Source: Lachnospiraceae bacterium (GTDB taxonomy: Bacteria; Bacillota_A; Clostridia; Lachnospirales; Lachnospiraceae). From it: a stretch of 5,380 nt of DNA. The stretch lies in assembly GCA_017542725.1 (NCBI GenBank), contig JAFXWR010000206.1:1-5380 (forward strand), in the 5' to 3' direction. A program made the position numbers and the translations under genes. This document shows positions 5,350 to 5,380 of the stretch, piece after piece (position 1 is the first letter of the stretch; every line of letters starts with the position of its first letter). Below the pieces are notes generated by a model that worked only from the letters and a program-made list of their open reading frames with translations, had not been told where the DNA came from and made no database searches.

Positions 5350-5380
5350 ATTAAAAGTTTTTATATTTACTTGCCATATG

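Noticed and set aside
5351..5380. Possible end of a convergent - strand gene (codons ...GCA AGT AAA TAT AAA AAC TTT TAA, stop at 5353-5351)
   Set aside because: Only nine codons are visible and other - strand frames are equally open. The position beside a terminator that could work both ways is suggestive, but there is too little sequence to call a gene.
5371..5380. TTGCCA followed by TATG at the right edge as a promoter -35 element or a new start codon
   Set aside because: No spaced -10 box or ribosome binding site can be seen before the window ends. In AT-rich DNA such words are expected by chance.
1..5380. Multi-gene system, CRISPR array, tRNA/rRNA, insertion sequence or phage att site
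   Set aside because: The long repeats here are protein-coding and diverged at DNA level, not identical spaced direct repeats. One gene fills the window and no terminal inverted repeats or structured RNA other than the terminator were seen.

Overview
The window is almost entirely one very large, 5'-truncated gene on the + strand. The reading frame is already open at base 1 and stays open to a TAA at 5248-5250, giving at least 1749 residues. A short A-rich 3' untranslated stretch and a strong intrinsic terminator follow. The start codon and any signal peptide lie to the left of the window. Residue numbers below count from base 1 of the window.

The product looks like a Gram-positive surface protein. 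From left to right it has: (1) a long array of InlB B-repeat (Listeria-Bacteroides repeat, Flg_new-like) beta-grasp modules, about 1-4215; (2) a Ser/Asn/Gly linker followed by a Pro/Asn/Gln-rich linker, about 4216-4449; (3) two copies of a roughly 120-residue block of choline-binding-like cell-wall-binding repeats, about 4450-4809 and 4882-5247. There is no LPXTG motif and no C-terminal membrane segment, so attachment would be non-covalent, through the C-terminal repeats.

The repeat array is ordered at a higher level. Four different modules, called a, b, c and d here, run as a-b-c-d with a period of about 385 residues. The window opens inside a d module, contains one complete a-b-c-d cassette, then a-b-c, then b-c-d. 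It therefore looks as if one d-a pair is missing at about 2160. Three more divergent modules and one textbook B-repeat lie between the cassettes and the linker. Module b has a conserved LTDxELL-type motif and does not look like a standard B-repeat.

The organism is probably a low-GC member of the Firmicutes, most likely a clostridial or Lachnospiraceae-type anaerobe. The evidence is AT-rich DNA, Arg almost always AGA/AGG, Ile mostly ATA, and B-repeats joined to C-terminal cell-wall-binding repeats. I cannot name the genus. I see no RNA gene, mobile element, CRISPR array or second supportable gene. The point of interest is the architecture of one giant repeat protein, not a multi-gene system.
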